This document shows, piece after piece, positions 34,833 to 43,195 of a stretch of 64,000 nucleotides of DNA. Position 1 is the stretch's first letter; every line of letters begins with the position of its first letter. This stretch comes from Chania fonticola_B (GTDB taxonomy: Bacteria > Pseudomonadota > Gammaproteobacteria > Enterobacterales > Enterobacteriaceae): NCBI RefSeq assembly GCF_048537545.1, contig NZ_CP183218.1; one strand, 5' to 3'. Under the pieces are notes generated by a model, which saw nothing but the letters and a program-made list of their open reading frames with translations, was not told the DNA's origin and searched no databases. The position numbers were made by a program, and so were the translations under genes.

Positions 34833-35636
34833 ATGCCAAGCATGCCAATTACGGCCAACACGTTGTACCGTGACAGTTTTAACTTTTTCCGTAATCAGGT
34901 TGCCAGCATTGTGCTGTTGGCACTGCTGACCGCATTCATTTCTGTGCTGCTTAATCAGGCATTTAGCCCCGATATTGAGCAGTTGAAGATCCTGACCGCG
35001 ACGGAAAGTGATCTGGCCTCCAACGCCGGTGCCGGCATGGGGATCCAGGAAATCATTCAGCAAATGACGCCTGAACAGCAGATGGTGCTGTTGAAAGTGT
35101 CCGCCGCCGCGACGATTTCCGCTTTAGTGGGTAACGTGCTGCTGGTGGGGGGCATGTTGACGCTGATCCGCCTGGTTTCTGAAGGCCAGCGTACCAGTGC
35201 GCTACGGGCTATCGGGATATCTGCCCCGCTATTGCCGCGTTTACTGCTGCTGCTGTTTGTCTGCACCTTGCTGACCCAGCTTGGCCTGACGCTGTTTGTC
35301 GTGCCCGGTGTGATCATGGCGATCTCGTTCTCGTTGGCCCCGGTGATTTCCGTAGCCGATGGGAAAGGCATGTTTGCCTCACTGAAACTGAGCTGCAAGC
35401 TGGCCTTTGCTAACGCGCGGGTGATCGTACCGGCGATGATGCTGTGGTTGGCGGCCAAACTACTGGTGCTGTTTATGGTCAGCCACTTGTCGGTGTTGAC
35501 GCCACACGTTGCCAGCATCGTTCTGACTGCATTAAGCAACCTGGTTTCTGCCTTACTGCTGATTTATCTGTTCCGGCTGTATATGCTGCTGCGGGACACA
35601 GCGCCCACTTCTGGCGTGTCCTTAGATAAAAGATAA
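34833..35636 (+). CDS. yciC: Inner-membrane protein YciC (UPF0259)
   Basis: 267 residues with about six predicted transmembrane segments. NTLYRDSFNFFRNQ, EGQRTSALRAIGISAPLLPRLLLLLF and VPGVIMAISFSLAPV identify the family, and the C-terminus adds about 20 residues to the E. coli protein. In E. coli YciB and YciC work together in envelope homeostasis. ATG 34833 has AAGGAG five bases upstream. The E. coli neighbour is yciB directly; here a SulP transporter lies between them. Confidence 0.9.
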   Translation: MPSMPITANTLYRDSFNFFRNQVASIVLLALLTAFISVLLNQAFSPDIEQLKILTATESDLASNAGAGMGIQEIIQQMTPEQQMVLLKVSAAATISALVGNVLLVGGMLTLIRLVSEGQRTSALRAIGISAPLLPRLLLLLFVCTLLTQLGLTLFVVPGVIMAISFSLAPVISVADGKGMFASLKLSCKLAFANARVIVPAMMLWLAAKLLVLFMVSHLSVLTPHVASIVLTALSNLVSALLLIYLFRLYMLLRDTAPTSGVSLDKR

Positions 35637-35655
35637 ATAGGGTCGGTTGACGTTT

Positions 35656-35683
35656 AAGGGCACGCTTTTAGCGTGCCCTTTTT
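35656..35683. terminator. Terminator between convergent yciC and SulP gene
   Basis: AAGGGCACGC (35656-35665) and GCGTGCCCTT (35671-35680) around TTTTA, followed by TTT on the plus strand. Confidence 0.9.
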
Positions 35684-35685
35684 AT

Positions 35686-37389
35686 TTACTGTGCCGTGCC
35701 CGGTTCGGCCTGTTCCTTACTTTGTATCAGCTTGAGTGCCAGATAAAGGTCGGGCACCAGGATCAAATCCTTATCACGCCCCACCTGATTGATACGGAAC
35801 CAGCGTGTTAACTCGGTGCGCCGTCCGGCCAACACCAGCTTAACGTTACGCTGTAACAAGTCACGCTTTAACTCGTCAATGGCCGCCAGCACGCTGATAT
35901 CCGCATGGGTAAAACTGGCCACCGCATCCACTACCACCCAACGTGGTTGGAACGGCGTACTGTCGACCAGATTGAGGATACGCCGTTTGAAGTAAGCCAC
36001 GTTAAAATAGGTCAGCGGGGAGTTAAAGCGGTACATCATCACGCCCTGCACCGCCTTCACCCCGTTGTTGTTGCCCATTGAGTGGATCATGCCTTCCTCA
36101 TTGACCCCCAGCAGTTGCTCCGTGGGGCGGAACACGGTGCGCAGAAACTGCATCAGGCCAAGCAATACCGCTAAGCCAATGCCGCTGATCACCCCCACCA
36201 GCAGCACGCTGACGAAGGTGAAGGCTGCCAGCCTGAACGCCTGGGCATTGCGCTTGCGCAGGATCCAGATGCCGCGAATGTCGATCAACGACCAGGCGGC
36301 GTACATCAGCACCACGCCTAATCCGGCTACCGGAATAAATTGCAGCGGAGAAGTCAGGAACAGCAGCACAATGCCGATGACGATGGCGGCAATAATTGAT
36401 ACCAGTTGGCTTTTGCCGCCGTTGGCATCGTTTACCGCCGTACGCGAATCGGCCCCGCTGATGGCAAACCCTTGCGACAGCGCAGAAACAATGTTGACCA
36501 GCCCCAGCGCACGGAACTCCGCATCGGCATTGACCTCGTAGCCATTTTTCGCCGCAAAGCTGCGCGCCGTTAGCATCATGCTGACAAAGCTGACCACCGC
36601 CAGGTTGAGCGCCGGTATCACCATGTCACGCAGTAAGCCCGGCTGAAAATCCGGCCACTGAACGATAGGCAGCATGCCGCTGAAGCCCCCTACGGTAACA
36701 ATACCGTGCTGCTGCAAATTAGCCGCCCAGGTGATGAAGGCGACCAGCACGATGGCAAACAACGGCGCAGGCCAGTTAGGCCGCAATTTTTTAACCCCCA
36801 CCAGCATTGTCAGCGTAAGCAATGAAATGCCCATCGTCGGCCAATCGCTATGCAGAATGTTACCGGGCAAGGCATAAATACGTTCAATCAGCTGCGCCGG
36901 TGGCGTACCGAACCCCAGCACTTTGCCGATCTGATCGACAATGATGGTCACCGCTACGCCATTCAGCAATCCGCTGAGGATCGGGCGCGAAAGCAGGTCT
37001 GCCAAGGCCCCGAGCCGGAAGCGGCTGGCCAGCAGACACCAAGCCCCCGTCATGGCGGTCATCATGATGGTGAGCTGCCAGTGCAGTTCCATACTTCCTG
37101 CGGCCAGCGGAGTCACCACGGCGGCGATCACCGCACAAGTGGCCGCATCCGGCCCAACAATCAACTGCCGGGACGAGCCAAAAATGGCATAGGCGATCAT
37201 CGGTAAAATACAGGAGTAAAGCCCGACAACCGGGCTGACACCGGCCAATTCGGCATAGGCGATCGCCACCGGCAAAGCTACTGCTGCGACCGATAACCCC
37301 GCTCGAATATCCGGCTTCAACCAACTGCGTTCATATCCTAACAAATGCGTCAAACCGGGCGTCCACGCCCGCAGAGACTTCCACTGCAT
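35686..37389 (-). CDS. SulP-family anion transporter
   Basis: 567 residues. N-terminal SulP transport domain of 10-14 membrane helices (signature LSVAAVALPVAIAYAELAGVSPVVGLYSCILPM and GPDAATCAVIAAV) and a C-terminal STAS domain from about 440 (FNVAYFKRRI...VVVDAVASFTHADISVLAAIDELKRDL). SulP members carry sulfate, bicarbonate, or, for DauA, dicarboxylates; this is not a close DauA match. Substrate is unassigned. It is an insertion between yciC and yciB; its neighbours do not indicate a substrate. Confidence 0.85.
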   Translation of the reverse strand: MQWKSLRAWTPGLTHLLGYERSWLKPDIRAGLSVAAVALPVAIAYAELAGVSPVVGLYSCILPMIAYAIFGSSRQLIVGPDAATCAVIAAVVTPLAAGSMELHWQLTIMMTAMTGAWCLLASRFRLGALADLLSRPILSGLLNGVAVTIIVDQIGKVLGFGTPPAQLIERIYALPGNILHSDWPTMGISLLTLTMLVGVKKLRPNWPAPLFAIVLVAFITWAANLQQHGIVTVGGFSGMLPIVQWPDFQPGLLRDMVIPALNLAVVSFVSMMLTARSFAAKNGYEVNADAEFRALGLVNIVSALSQGFAISGADSRTAVNDANGGKSQLVSIIAAIVIGIVLLFLTSPLQFIPVAGLGVVLMYAAWSLIDIRGIWILRKRNAQAFRLAAFTFVSVLLVGVISGIGLAVLLGLMQFLRTVFRPTEQLLGVNEEGMIHSMGNNNGVKAVQGVMMYRFNSPLTYFNVAYFKRRILNLVDSTPFQPRWVVVDAVASFTHADISVLAAIDELKRDLLQRNVKLVLAGRRTELTRWFRINQVGRDKDLILVPDLYLALKLIQSKEQAEPGTAQ

Positions 37390-37611
37390 AGCTATTTTCC
37401 AGGGTAAATTATGCGGCTATTATTATGCTTAATATGCGTGGTACACCCAGCGCTTGCAAATAACCGAGGGTAACAATCGTAAGTTTATGCAAATTCTGGC
37501 GTTTACAGCAGCAATCTACCGGACGAACACCGATAATCTGCCCTTTAGTGCGATACACAGAGCGCGCCAAATCCGGTATAGTCGCCCGATGAACCTATGA
37601 TGGATTGATTT

Positions 37612-38151
37612 ATGAAGCAGTTTCTTGATTTTTTACCCCTGATTGTCTTTTTTGCCTTTTATAAGCTTTACGATATCTACGTCGCCTCGGGTGCCTTGAT
37701 CGTCGCCACCGCCCTGGCACTGGTCTTTACCTGGCTGAAATATCGCAAGGTTGAGAAGATGACGCTGATCACCTTTGCCATGGTCGCCGTATTCGGCACC
37801 TTGACTCTGGTGTTTCACAACGACCTGTTTATCAAATGGAAGGTCACTGTCATCTACACCCTGTTCGCCCTGGCGCTGCTGATCAGCCAGCTGATCCTGA
37901 AAAAGCCGCTGATCCAACGCATGCTGGGTAAAGAGCTGACCCTGCCGGACAGCGTCTGGAACCACCTTAACATTGCCTGGGCCCTGTTCTTCCTGGCCTG
38001 CGGCTTGGCCAATATCTATGTGGCATTCTGGATGCCGCAGGACGTTTGGGTTAACTTCAAGGTATTCGGCCTGACCGTGCTGACGCTGGTCTTCACCCTG
38101 TTGAGCGGTATCTATATTTACCGTCATATGCCAGAAGAGCAGAAGAAATAA
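37612..38151 (+). CDS. yciB: Inner-membrane protein YciB (IspZ family)
   Basis: 179 residues, exactly the E. coli length, with five or so membrane helices (MKQFLDFLPLIVFFAFYKLYDIYVASGALIVATA; NLYDSV... replaced by FIKWKVTVIYTLFALALLISQLILKKPLIQRMLGKELTLPD). It helps envelope stability and septum-related processes with YciC and DcrB in E. coli. The stop overlaps the yciA ATG by one base, so the genes are translationally coupled. Confidence 0.95.
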   Translation: MKQFLDFLPLIVFFAFYKLYDIYVASGALIVATALALVFTWLKYRKVEKMTLITFAMVAVFGTLTLVFHNDLFIKWKVTVIYTLFALALLISQLILKKPLIQRMLGKELTLPDSVWNHLNIAWALFFLACGLANIYVAFWMPQDVWVNFKVFGLTVLTLVFTLLSGIYIYRHMPEEQKK

Positions 38152-38573
38152 TGACCGAACAACGACCTTTGCCTAGCGGTGAGCTGGTGCTGCGCACGCT
38201 GGCCATGCCGGCAGATACCAATGCCAACGGCGATATCTTTGGCGGCTGGCTGATGTCGCAAATGGACATCGGCGGCGCGATCCTGGCCAAAGAGATTGCC
38301 GAAGGGCGCGTGGTTACCGTGCGGGTAGACGGCATGACCTTTCTCAAGCCGGTCGCAGTGGGTGACGTGGTGTGCTGCTATGCTAACTGTATCCGCAGTG
38401 GCCGCAGCTCCATTACCATCAATGTGGAAGTTTGGGTCAAGAAGGTGTCTTCTGCCCCGATCGGCCAGCGCTACCGTGCCACGGAAGCGGTCTTTACCTA
38501 TGTAGCGGTAGATGATGGCGGCAGCCCTCGTGCCCTGCCAGACGGTAAGATGAACTTCCGCGTTGGTGAGTAA
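38151..38573 (+). CDS. yciA: Acyl-CoA thioesterase YciA
   Basis: Hot-dog-fold thioesterase, 140 residues (E. coli 132). Active-site segment ADTNANGDIFGGWLMSQMDIGG (around residues 22-43) and RVVTVRVDGMTFLKPV. It hydrolyses a broad range of acyl-CoAs and probably protects free CoA. Downstream partner of yciB. Confidence 0.95.
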   Translation: MTEQRPLPSGELVLRTLAMPADTNANGDIFGGWLMSQMDIGGAILAKEIAEGRVVTVRVDGMTFLKPVAVGDVVCCYANCIRSGRSSITINVEVWVKKVSSAPIGQRYRATEAVFTYVAVDDGGSPRALPDGKMNFRVGE

Positions 38574-38589
38574 GCCTACGTCAGATAGC

Positions 38590-38616
38590 AAAAAGGTCGC
38601 AAATGCGACCTTTTTT
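38590..38616. terminator. Bidirectional terminator, yciA / tonB
   Basis: An 11-bp stem (38590-38600 and 38605-38615, core GGTCGC/GCGACC) with A and T runs at both ends; intrinsic on both strands. Confidence 0.92.
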
Positions 38617-38621
38617 ATTGC

Positions 38622-39368
38622 TTACTCAACCGTCGAACCTTCCATTTTGAAGACGATGGTCTTCGTCAGGTTCTGCGCGGCTTTGGCTTCATAACGCCAT
38701 TTACGCATTGCCTGCTTCACTTCACGTTCGAACATATTACGTGGTTCCGCAGACAGAATACGCACGTTTGTGACCCGCCCGTCGCTATCGACATCGAACT
38801 GAACCTTGACATTGCCTTCAATCTGCAATGCCCGGGCGCGCGGTGGATACATCGGCTTGCCGATACTCAGAGCTTTCGGCCCCAACTCACGGGAAGTTCC
38901 CGGCGCAGGTGCTGATGGTGCCTGTTTAACCGGTGCCTTGTCGATCGGCTTGGCTTCGGATTGATTGTCGAACGGCGAAGGTTCACGCGGTTCGGTCTTC
39001 TTCACTTCACGCTTGACCGGCTTTTCTACCTTCGGCTTCGGTTTTGGCTTCGGCTTGGGTTTCTCCGGCTCCGGCTTAGGAATGGCTACCGGTACTGGCA
39101 GTGGCGGCTCGGGCTCCGGGATCGGTTCTGGCTCAGGTTCAGGTTCTACCTGTGGCTCCGGTTCCGCCGCAGCCGGCGGTGGCGGTTCTGCCAACGCGGT
39201 CATATTCACCATCATGACGCTGATAGGGGCATCTTCCTGCTTCGGCAGCTCCAACACTTCGTTGACGGAAGCGTAGAGCAAGGCGGCCACCAGGGCACTG
39301 TGCAAACCAACGGAGAGGACAATTGGCACGGAAATTCGGCGAATAAGGAACATTTTGTTTAGCGGCAT
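38622..39368 (-). CDS. tonB: TonB energy-transducing protein
   Basis: 248-residue periplasm-spanning protein transferring proton-motive force from ExbB/ExbD to outer-membrane receptors for iron-siderophores, heme and vitamin B12. N-terminal anchor (IVLSVGLHSALVAALLYASV, with the essential His), then proline-rich linker with Glu-Pro repeats (about residues 68-88) and Lys-Pro repeats (97-115), and a C-terminal domain (PMYPPRARALQIEGNVKVQFDVDSDGRV, MFEREVKQAMRKWRYE). No exbB/exbD nearby, as usual in enterobacteria. Confidence 0.96.
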   Translation of the reverse strand: MPLNKMFLIRRISVPIVLSVGLHSALVAALLYASVNEVLELPKQEDAPISVMMVNMTALAEPPPPAAAEPEPQVEPEPEPEPIPEPEPPLPVPVAIPKPEPEKPKPKPKPKPKVEKPVKREVKKTEPREPSPFDNQSEAKPIDKAPVKQAPSAPAPGTSRELGPKALSIGKPMYPPRARALQIEGNVKVQFDVDSDGRVTNVRILSAEPRNMFEREVKQAMRKWRYEAKAAQNLTKTIVFKMEGSTVE

Positions 39369-39687
39369 AATGATTCTGTTTCCTCTGGTGCGCCAAGTTT
39401 AAATGCAAATAGCAATCATATTCAATAACGAAAGACAAACTATCGCTTTAATCGGCATCATTAGGCGCTAAAACCAGCAAACTCATAGGGATATTAACGT
39501 TTAATTAGCCTTTTATTGCGCTTTGCATACGGATTGTTAACCAATGTGTTCCCTCACTCGTCAATCGCAGCACACGCAGCCATCCTCAACGCGGTAATGA
39601 ATTTTTATCTGGATTGGCATTCCCTTGTCACAGGTTTTGCGCTACTTTGTGATTACCGTTGTATGGCAATGATTTTAAAGGTGAAAT
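39369..39687. other. Divergent tonB / yciI region
   Basis: 319 bases. Next to tonB it holds the promoter described separately; AGGTGA before the yciI ATG is its ribosome site. No gene seen. Confidence 0.5.
39398..39430 (-). promoter_or_regulatory. tonB promoter with Fur-like site
   Basis: On the minus strand TTGAAT (39425-39420), 16 bases, TTTAAA (39403-39398). Between them runs TGATTGCTATTTGCA, which closely resembles the E. coli tonB promoter region where Fur binds. Only partly matches the Fur consensus. Confidence 0.5.
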
Positions 39688-39984
39688 ATGCTTTATCTGA
39701 TCTACGCACAAGACGTACCTGGCACGCTGGAACAGCGTATGGCGGTTCGCCCCGCCCATCTGGCTCGCCTGCAGGCACTGCGTGATGAAGGCCGGTTGGT
39801 GGTCGCTGGCCCTAACCCGGCTATCGATAGCAACGATCCTGGCCAGGCTGGATTTACCGGTTCTACCGTGATCGCCGAGTTCCCTTCGCTGGAGGCGGCA
39901 AAATCCTGGGCAGCACAAGACCCGTACGTGGACGCTGGAGTATACGGCGAAGTCACGGTGAAACCCTTCAAGCAGGTATTTTAA
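39688..39984 (+). CDS. yciI: YciI family protein
   Basis: 98 residues, as in E. coli, one YCII domain (MLYLIYAQD, RPAHLARLQALRDEGRLVVAGP, GFTGSTVIAEF, DPYVDAGVY). The YCII fold is ferredoxin-like with a conserved His-Asp pair and is of unknown catalytic role. It is the usual tonB neighbour. Confidence 0.93.
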   Translation: MLYLIYAQDVPGTLEQRMAVRPAHLARLQALRDEGRLVVAGPNPAIDSNDPGQAGFTGSTVIAEFPSLEAAKSWAAQDPYVDAGVYGEVTVKPFKQVF

Positions 39985-39986
39985 GC

Positions 39987-40017
39987 AAAAAAAAAGCCAG
40001 CACGGAGGTGGCTGGCT
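39987..40017 (-). terminator. Terminator of smvR (also after yciI)
   Basis: AGCCAGC (39995-40001) pairs with GCTGGCT (40011-40017). On the minus strand a run of nine T (39995-39987) follows, so it is a strong terminator for the smvR transcript; yciI meets it from the other side. Confidence 0.85.
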
Positions 40018-40138
40018 AAAAGTGGGTTCTTCGAGGGAATATCTTTATTCGCTAAACATACTCGCCACCCGGAGCGATCGCCATCTATCAGTGTGATAGG
40101 TCAACCATTGCGAGCCGTATCGTTAAGAACCCACTTTT
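40018..40138. repeat. Segment with 14-bp terminal inverted repeats at smvR 3' end
   Basis: AAAAGTGGGTTCTT at 40018-40031 is exactly complementary to 40125-40138, enclosing 93 bases. The right arm encodes the C-terminal KWVL of SmvR. Inside lies a CTATCA-GTG-TGATAG hairpin (40085-40099). It has the size and ends of a small MITE-like element, but no target duplication is visible. Confidence 0.5.
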
Positions 40139-40658
40139 GCAGATCGGTAAACATCGCTTCCCATTCCTGCTGAGTGATATCCATAAAGCCGAAGAAGCGC
40201 AGCATGAAGGCACCCTCGGTGGCCAGGAAGGCCAATCGCGCCTTTCTCCCCGCCTCAGTAGTCAGATCCAAACCTGCTATGCGGCTGCGATACCATTCTC
40301 GCGTACTGTCCAGGTGTTCTGGCGTCTGAATTAACGTCGCCATCAACCCGGCCGCCTTGGCGCTGGAAGCCTGATCGGAACTGCGGGTAGCCTGCATATG
40401 CGCCTGGACAATGGTTAATGGGTCCGGATCGCTGCCTGCGATATCGTCAAAAACCTGCTCATAAACCTTACCCCAACGGTCAAACATCGCATCGATGAGC
40501 GCATCTTTGCTACCAAAGCAATATTGCACTCCCCCCTTGGAGATCCCCATGGCTTTAGCCACCGAATCGATGGTCAACCCTGCCGCACCTTGGGTCGCCA
40601 CAATCTCTTCTGCGGTATCCAGCACCTTGTCACGATCGATACTCCGTTGACGCCCCAT
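40101..40658 (-). CDS. smvR: TetR-family regulator, SmvR-like
   Basis: 185 residues. N-terminal TetR helix-turn-helix at about 30-50 (LTIDSVAKAMGISKGGVQYCFGSKDALIDAMF) and a helical ligand domain. It is divergent from a DHA2 efflux gene 122 bases away. This matches the smvR-smvA pair known in Klebsiella and relatives, in which SmvR represses an exporter of quaternary cations and chlorhexidine. The C-terminus is encoded by one arm of a 14-bp inverted repeat. Confidence 0.82.
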   Translation of the reverse strand: MGRQRSIDRDKVLDTAEEIVATQGAAGLTIDSVAKAMGISKGGVQYCFGSKDALIDAMFDRWGKVYEQVFDDIAGSDPDPLTIVQAHMQATRSSDQASSAKAAGLMATLIQTPEHLDSTREWYRSRIAGLDLTTEAGRKARLAFLATEGAFMLRFFGFMDITQQEWEAMFTDLQKWVLNDTARNG

Positions 40659-40676
40659 TGAGAAAGCCCCTTTTCA

Positions 40677-40688
40677 ATACGTACGTAT
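40677..40688. promoter_or_regulatory. Candidate SmvR operator
   Basis: ATACGTACGTAT, a perfect 12-bp palindrome in the divergent smvR-smvA region, 19 bases upstream of the smvR start. Autoregulated TetR repressors often bind such sites. Confidence 0.6.
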
Positions 40689-40779
40689 GGATTTATATTA
40701 TAGCAGTATACCACCGGTACTACCGGGTGGTTACCGTAAGGTGACGCAGCCGCGTCATCGGTTTACTAGGATACTCTTT

Positions 40780-42264
40780 ATGCACGCCCAAAACCGCTGG
40801 CTGATCCTGGCAATGATCTCCAGTGCGCTATTTTTAATCATTACCGATATGACGGTGCTTTACACCGCGTTGCCGCGCCTGACCCAGGCATTGGATGCCA
40901 CAGCCTCACAAAAGCTATGGATCGTTAACGCCTACCCGTTGGTGGTTGCTGGCCTGCTGCCCGGCGCTGGCATGTTAAGCGACCGTCTTGGCCACAAGAA
41001 AATGTTTATCGCCGGTTTGCCGGTCTTTGCCTTGGCCTCACTGTGCGCCGCGTTCTCCCCCAGTGCCGAGCTGCTCATTGCGTCACGGGCTTTCCTGGCC
41101 ATCGGGGCTGCGATGATGATGCCAGCCACGCTATCCATTGTGCGCCACGTCTTTACCGATGAGCGTGAACGTGCGCTGGCGATTGGCATCTGGGCCGCCG
41201 TGGCCTCCGGCGCCGCCGCACTTGGCCCGGTGGTAGGCGGCGTTCTGCTGTCCTATTTCTGGTGGGGCTCGGTATTTCTGATCAACGTGCCGGTGGTGAT
41301 GCTGGTTCTGCCGCTGGCGGTCTATCTGATCCCTCGTTGCGGTGGAGACAGTCAACGCCCCTGCGACTTTATCAGTTCGCTACAGATCATGTTCGGCCTG
41401 GTGGCGTCGATCTATGCGCTGAAAGAGCTGAGCAAACCCGCGTTCTCCCTGAGTGACTTTGCCATTGCGGCGGCGCTCGGTACGCTGTTCCTGACGCTGT
41501 TTGTCCGCCGTCAGCAGCGGTCGCAATACCCCATGATCGATTTCTCACTGTTCCGCAATCGGCTGTTTGCCAGCGGTGTCGGTGTGGCGATCGTTTCAAT
41601 GATCGCGCTGATAGGGGTCGAGCTGGTGTTAAGCCAGCGGTTACAGTTGGTGCTAGGCATGACGCCGCTGCTGGCCGCGTTGTTTATTTTACCCATTCCA
41701 GTAGCCTCGGCTCTGGCTGGCCCGTTGGCTGGGGCCTTGCTACCGCGTTATGGCGAGCGCTCCATGTTGGTAGGCGGCTTTATTCTCACCGCCTTAGGCA
41801 TTGCGGGTGTCGCGCTGTGGTATCAAGGCAACGTCATTATGCAGTTGGTCTGCCTGTTTGTGGTGGGCTTTGGCCTCGGCGGTGCCATCACAGCCGCCTC
41901 AACGGCCATTATGCTCAACGCCCCGGAAGACAAGGCGGGCATGGTCGCCGCCATTGAAGACGTCTCGTGGGAGTTGGGTGGCGTGTTAGGCGTCACGCTG
42001 CTGGGCGGGTTGATGACGGCGGTCTATAGTCACAGCCTGATATTGCCTGCCAATCTTCCTGCAGGCGATCTCGCATATGACAGCATTGATGAGGCGCTAC
42101 GGTTAGCCGGAAATATGGGCGCAGACAGCGCAGAAAGGCTGATCCAGCTGGCTAGAGGCGCCTTTGATCAGGCCTTTATTGCCGTGCTGATCGCCGCCGC
42201 ATTGCTCACCAGCCTGAGCGCCGGTGTGCTAAAATTTGCTTTGCGCAAAAGGGCGCAGGTGTAA
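40780..42264 (+). CDS. smvA: MFS (DHA2) multidrug efflux transporter, SmvA-like
   Basis: 494 residues, 14 predicted transmembrane helices. The N-terminus ITDMTVLYTALPRLTQAL and GMLSDRLGHKKM (motif A) and GIWAAVASGAAALGPVVGGVLL (motif C) define the DHA2 drug/proton antiporter group. SmvA proteins export quaternary ammonium compounds and methyl viologen. ATG at 40780 follows TAGGA and gives the MHAQNRWLIL start; earlier codons to 40687 are not supported. Confidence 0.88.
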   Translation: MHAQNRWLILAMISSALFLIITDMTVLYTALPRLTQALDATASQKLWIVNAYPLVVAGLLPGAGMLSDRLGHKKMFIAGLPVFALASLCAAFSPSAELLIASRAFLAIGAAMMMPATLSIVRHVFTDERERALAIGIWAAVASGAAALGPVVGGVLLSYFWWGSVFLINVPVVMLVLPLAVYLIPRCGGDSQRPCDFISSLQIMFGLVASIYALKELSKPAFSLSDFAIAAALGTLFLTLFVRRQQRSQYPMIDFSLFRNRLFASGVGVAIVSMIALIGVELVLSQRLQLVLGMTPLLAALFILPIPVASALAGPLAGALLPRYGERSMLVGGFILTALGIAGVALWYQGNVIMQLVCLFVVGFGLGGAITAASTAIMLNAPEDKAGMVAAIEDVSWELGGVLGVTLLGGLMTAVYSHSLILPANLPAGDLAYDSIDEALRLAGNMGADSAERLIQLARGAFDQAFIAVLIAAALLTSLSAGVLKFALRKRAQV

Positions 42265-42284
42265 TTTAATCAATGAGGTTAAGT

Positions 42285-42308
42285 GGGCGCAGCATGCAGC
42301 GCCCCTAC
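42285..42308. repeat. REP-like palindrome, copy 3
   Basis: Identical over 24 bases to 21522-21545: GGGCGC, AGCATGCA, GCGCCC, CTAC. It lies 20 bases after the smvA stop. Confidence 0.75.
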
Positions 42309-42478
42309 CCGATTAGCCAATTGATGAATGTAAGCAGCTTGAAAGATGGCGGGTAAATTGGTTTGAACGATTGAATTGATGCTTAATAGCAACTTTAACC
42401 TTATGATAGATGCGGTTAACCTGTTTTGTATGGATATCAATCTAGATAATCGAAACAAATAATCAGGATAAGATTATT

Positions 42479-42970
42479 ATGGCAACGGCAAAGAAAGCGA
42501 CCAAGACTCATATCGGCCTGGACACCAAACAATCAGCAAAACTCTCTGAAGCACTGAACGCCCTACTGGCTAACTACCAGGTGCTGTACATGAACGTGCG
42601 CGGCTACCATTGGAATATTTCCGGCCCGCACTTCTTTGAACTGCACGTCAAGTTTGAAGAAACCTACAATGACCTGCTGACCAAGGTGGATGAACTGGCA
42701 GAGCGTATTCTGACTCTGGGTTCACAGCCTCGCCACGCCTTCAGTGACTATCTGAAAACGGCGGATATCAAGGAAGACACCAATGTCACCGACGATAAAG
42801 GCACCCTGCGCGGCTTGCTGGAAGGTTACGCCATTTTGTTGCAACAGCAGCGCGAACTGCTGACGCTGGCCGCAGAGGCCGGTGACGAGGGTACCTCTTC
42901 GCTGATGAGCGATTACATCAAAGAGCAGGAAAAACAGGTGTGGATGTTGAACGCCTATCTGGGTAAATAA
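42479..42970 (+). CDS. dps: Dps-family ferritin-like protein
   Basis: 163 residues. The inter-subunit ferroxidase ligands follow the Dps spacing: His44, His56, Asp71, Glu75 (GYHWNISGPHFFELHVKFEETYNDLLTKVDELAE). A basic N-terminus (MATAKKATKTH) could bind DNA. It would form a 12-mer oxidising and storing iron with peroxide, protecting DNA. It differs from E. coli Dps and is closer to another Dps subgroup. It stands alone between smvA and yciY; E. coli has kch at this position. Confidence 0.88.
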   Translation: MATAKKATKTHIGLDTKQSAKLSEALNALLANYQVLYMNVRGYHWNISGPHFFELHVKFEETYNDLLTKVDELAERILTLGSQPRHAFSDYLKTADIKEDTNVTDDKGTLRGLLEGYAILLQQQRELLTLAAEAGDEGTSSLMSDYIKEQEKQVWMLNAYLGK

Positions 42971-42989
42971 CCCAGGTCCAGCCAATAGC

Positions 42990-43020
42990 AGAACAGCCCA
43001 TAACGGGCTGTTCTTGTTTT
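42990..43020. terminator. Terminator between dps and yciY
   Basis: AGAACAGCCC (42990-42999) and GGGCTGTTCT (43005-43014), then TGTTTT on the plus strand. Its other strand serves yciY, whose stop codon is immediately adjacent. Confidence 0.88.
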
Positions 43021-43195
43021 ACCACTCGTAAGCCACAACGAACAATAAGGCTCTGCGGTGTTGATCGTCCAAACGACGGCGAACACGAATGATATGCCGA
43101 TTACTGCACGACTGGCGCTCTAACCAACGGTGCCTGCGCCGCTGGCTCTGCCGTAACATCCTCCAGCGGCCCACTTCATTTCTACTGCGTCTCAT
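43019..43195 (-). CDS. yciY: Small protein YciY
   Basis: 58 codons on the minus strand, short enough to be missed by many gene finders. It begins MRRSRNEVGRWRM, almost the start of E. coli YciY (MKRSRTEVGRWRM), followed by an Arg/Gln-rich run and an ALLFVVAYEW end. Its place beside clsA and divergent from it matches E. coli. It is very basic; function unknown. GGGTAA stands in for a ribosome site before the ATG. Confidence 0.82.
   Translation of the reverse strand: MRRSRNEVGRWRMLRQSQRRRHRWLERQSCSNRHIIRVRRRLDDQHRRALLFVVAYEW

Noticed and set aside
40085..40099. tetO-like operator CTATCA-GTG-TGATAG
   Set aside because: Resembles a tet operator but with a longer spacer; it lies downstream of smvR, not in its promoter, so probably coincidence or part of the 121-bp repeat.
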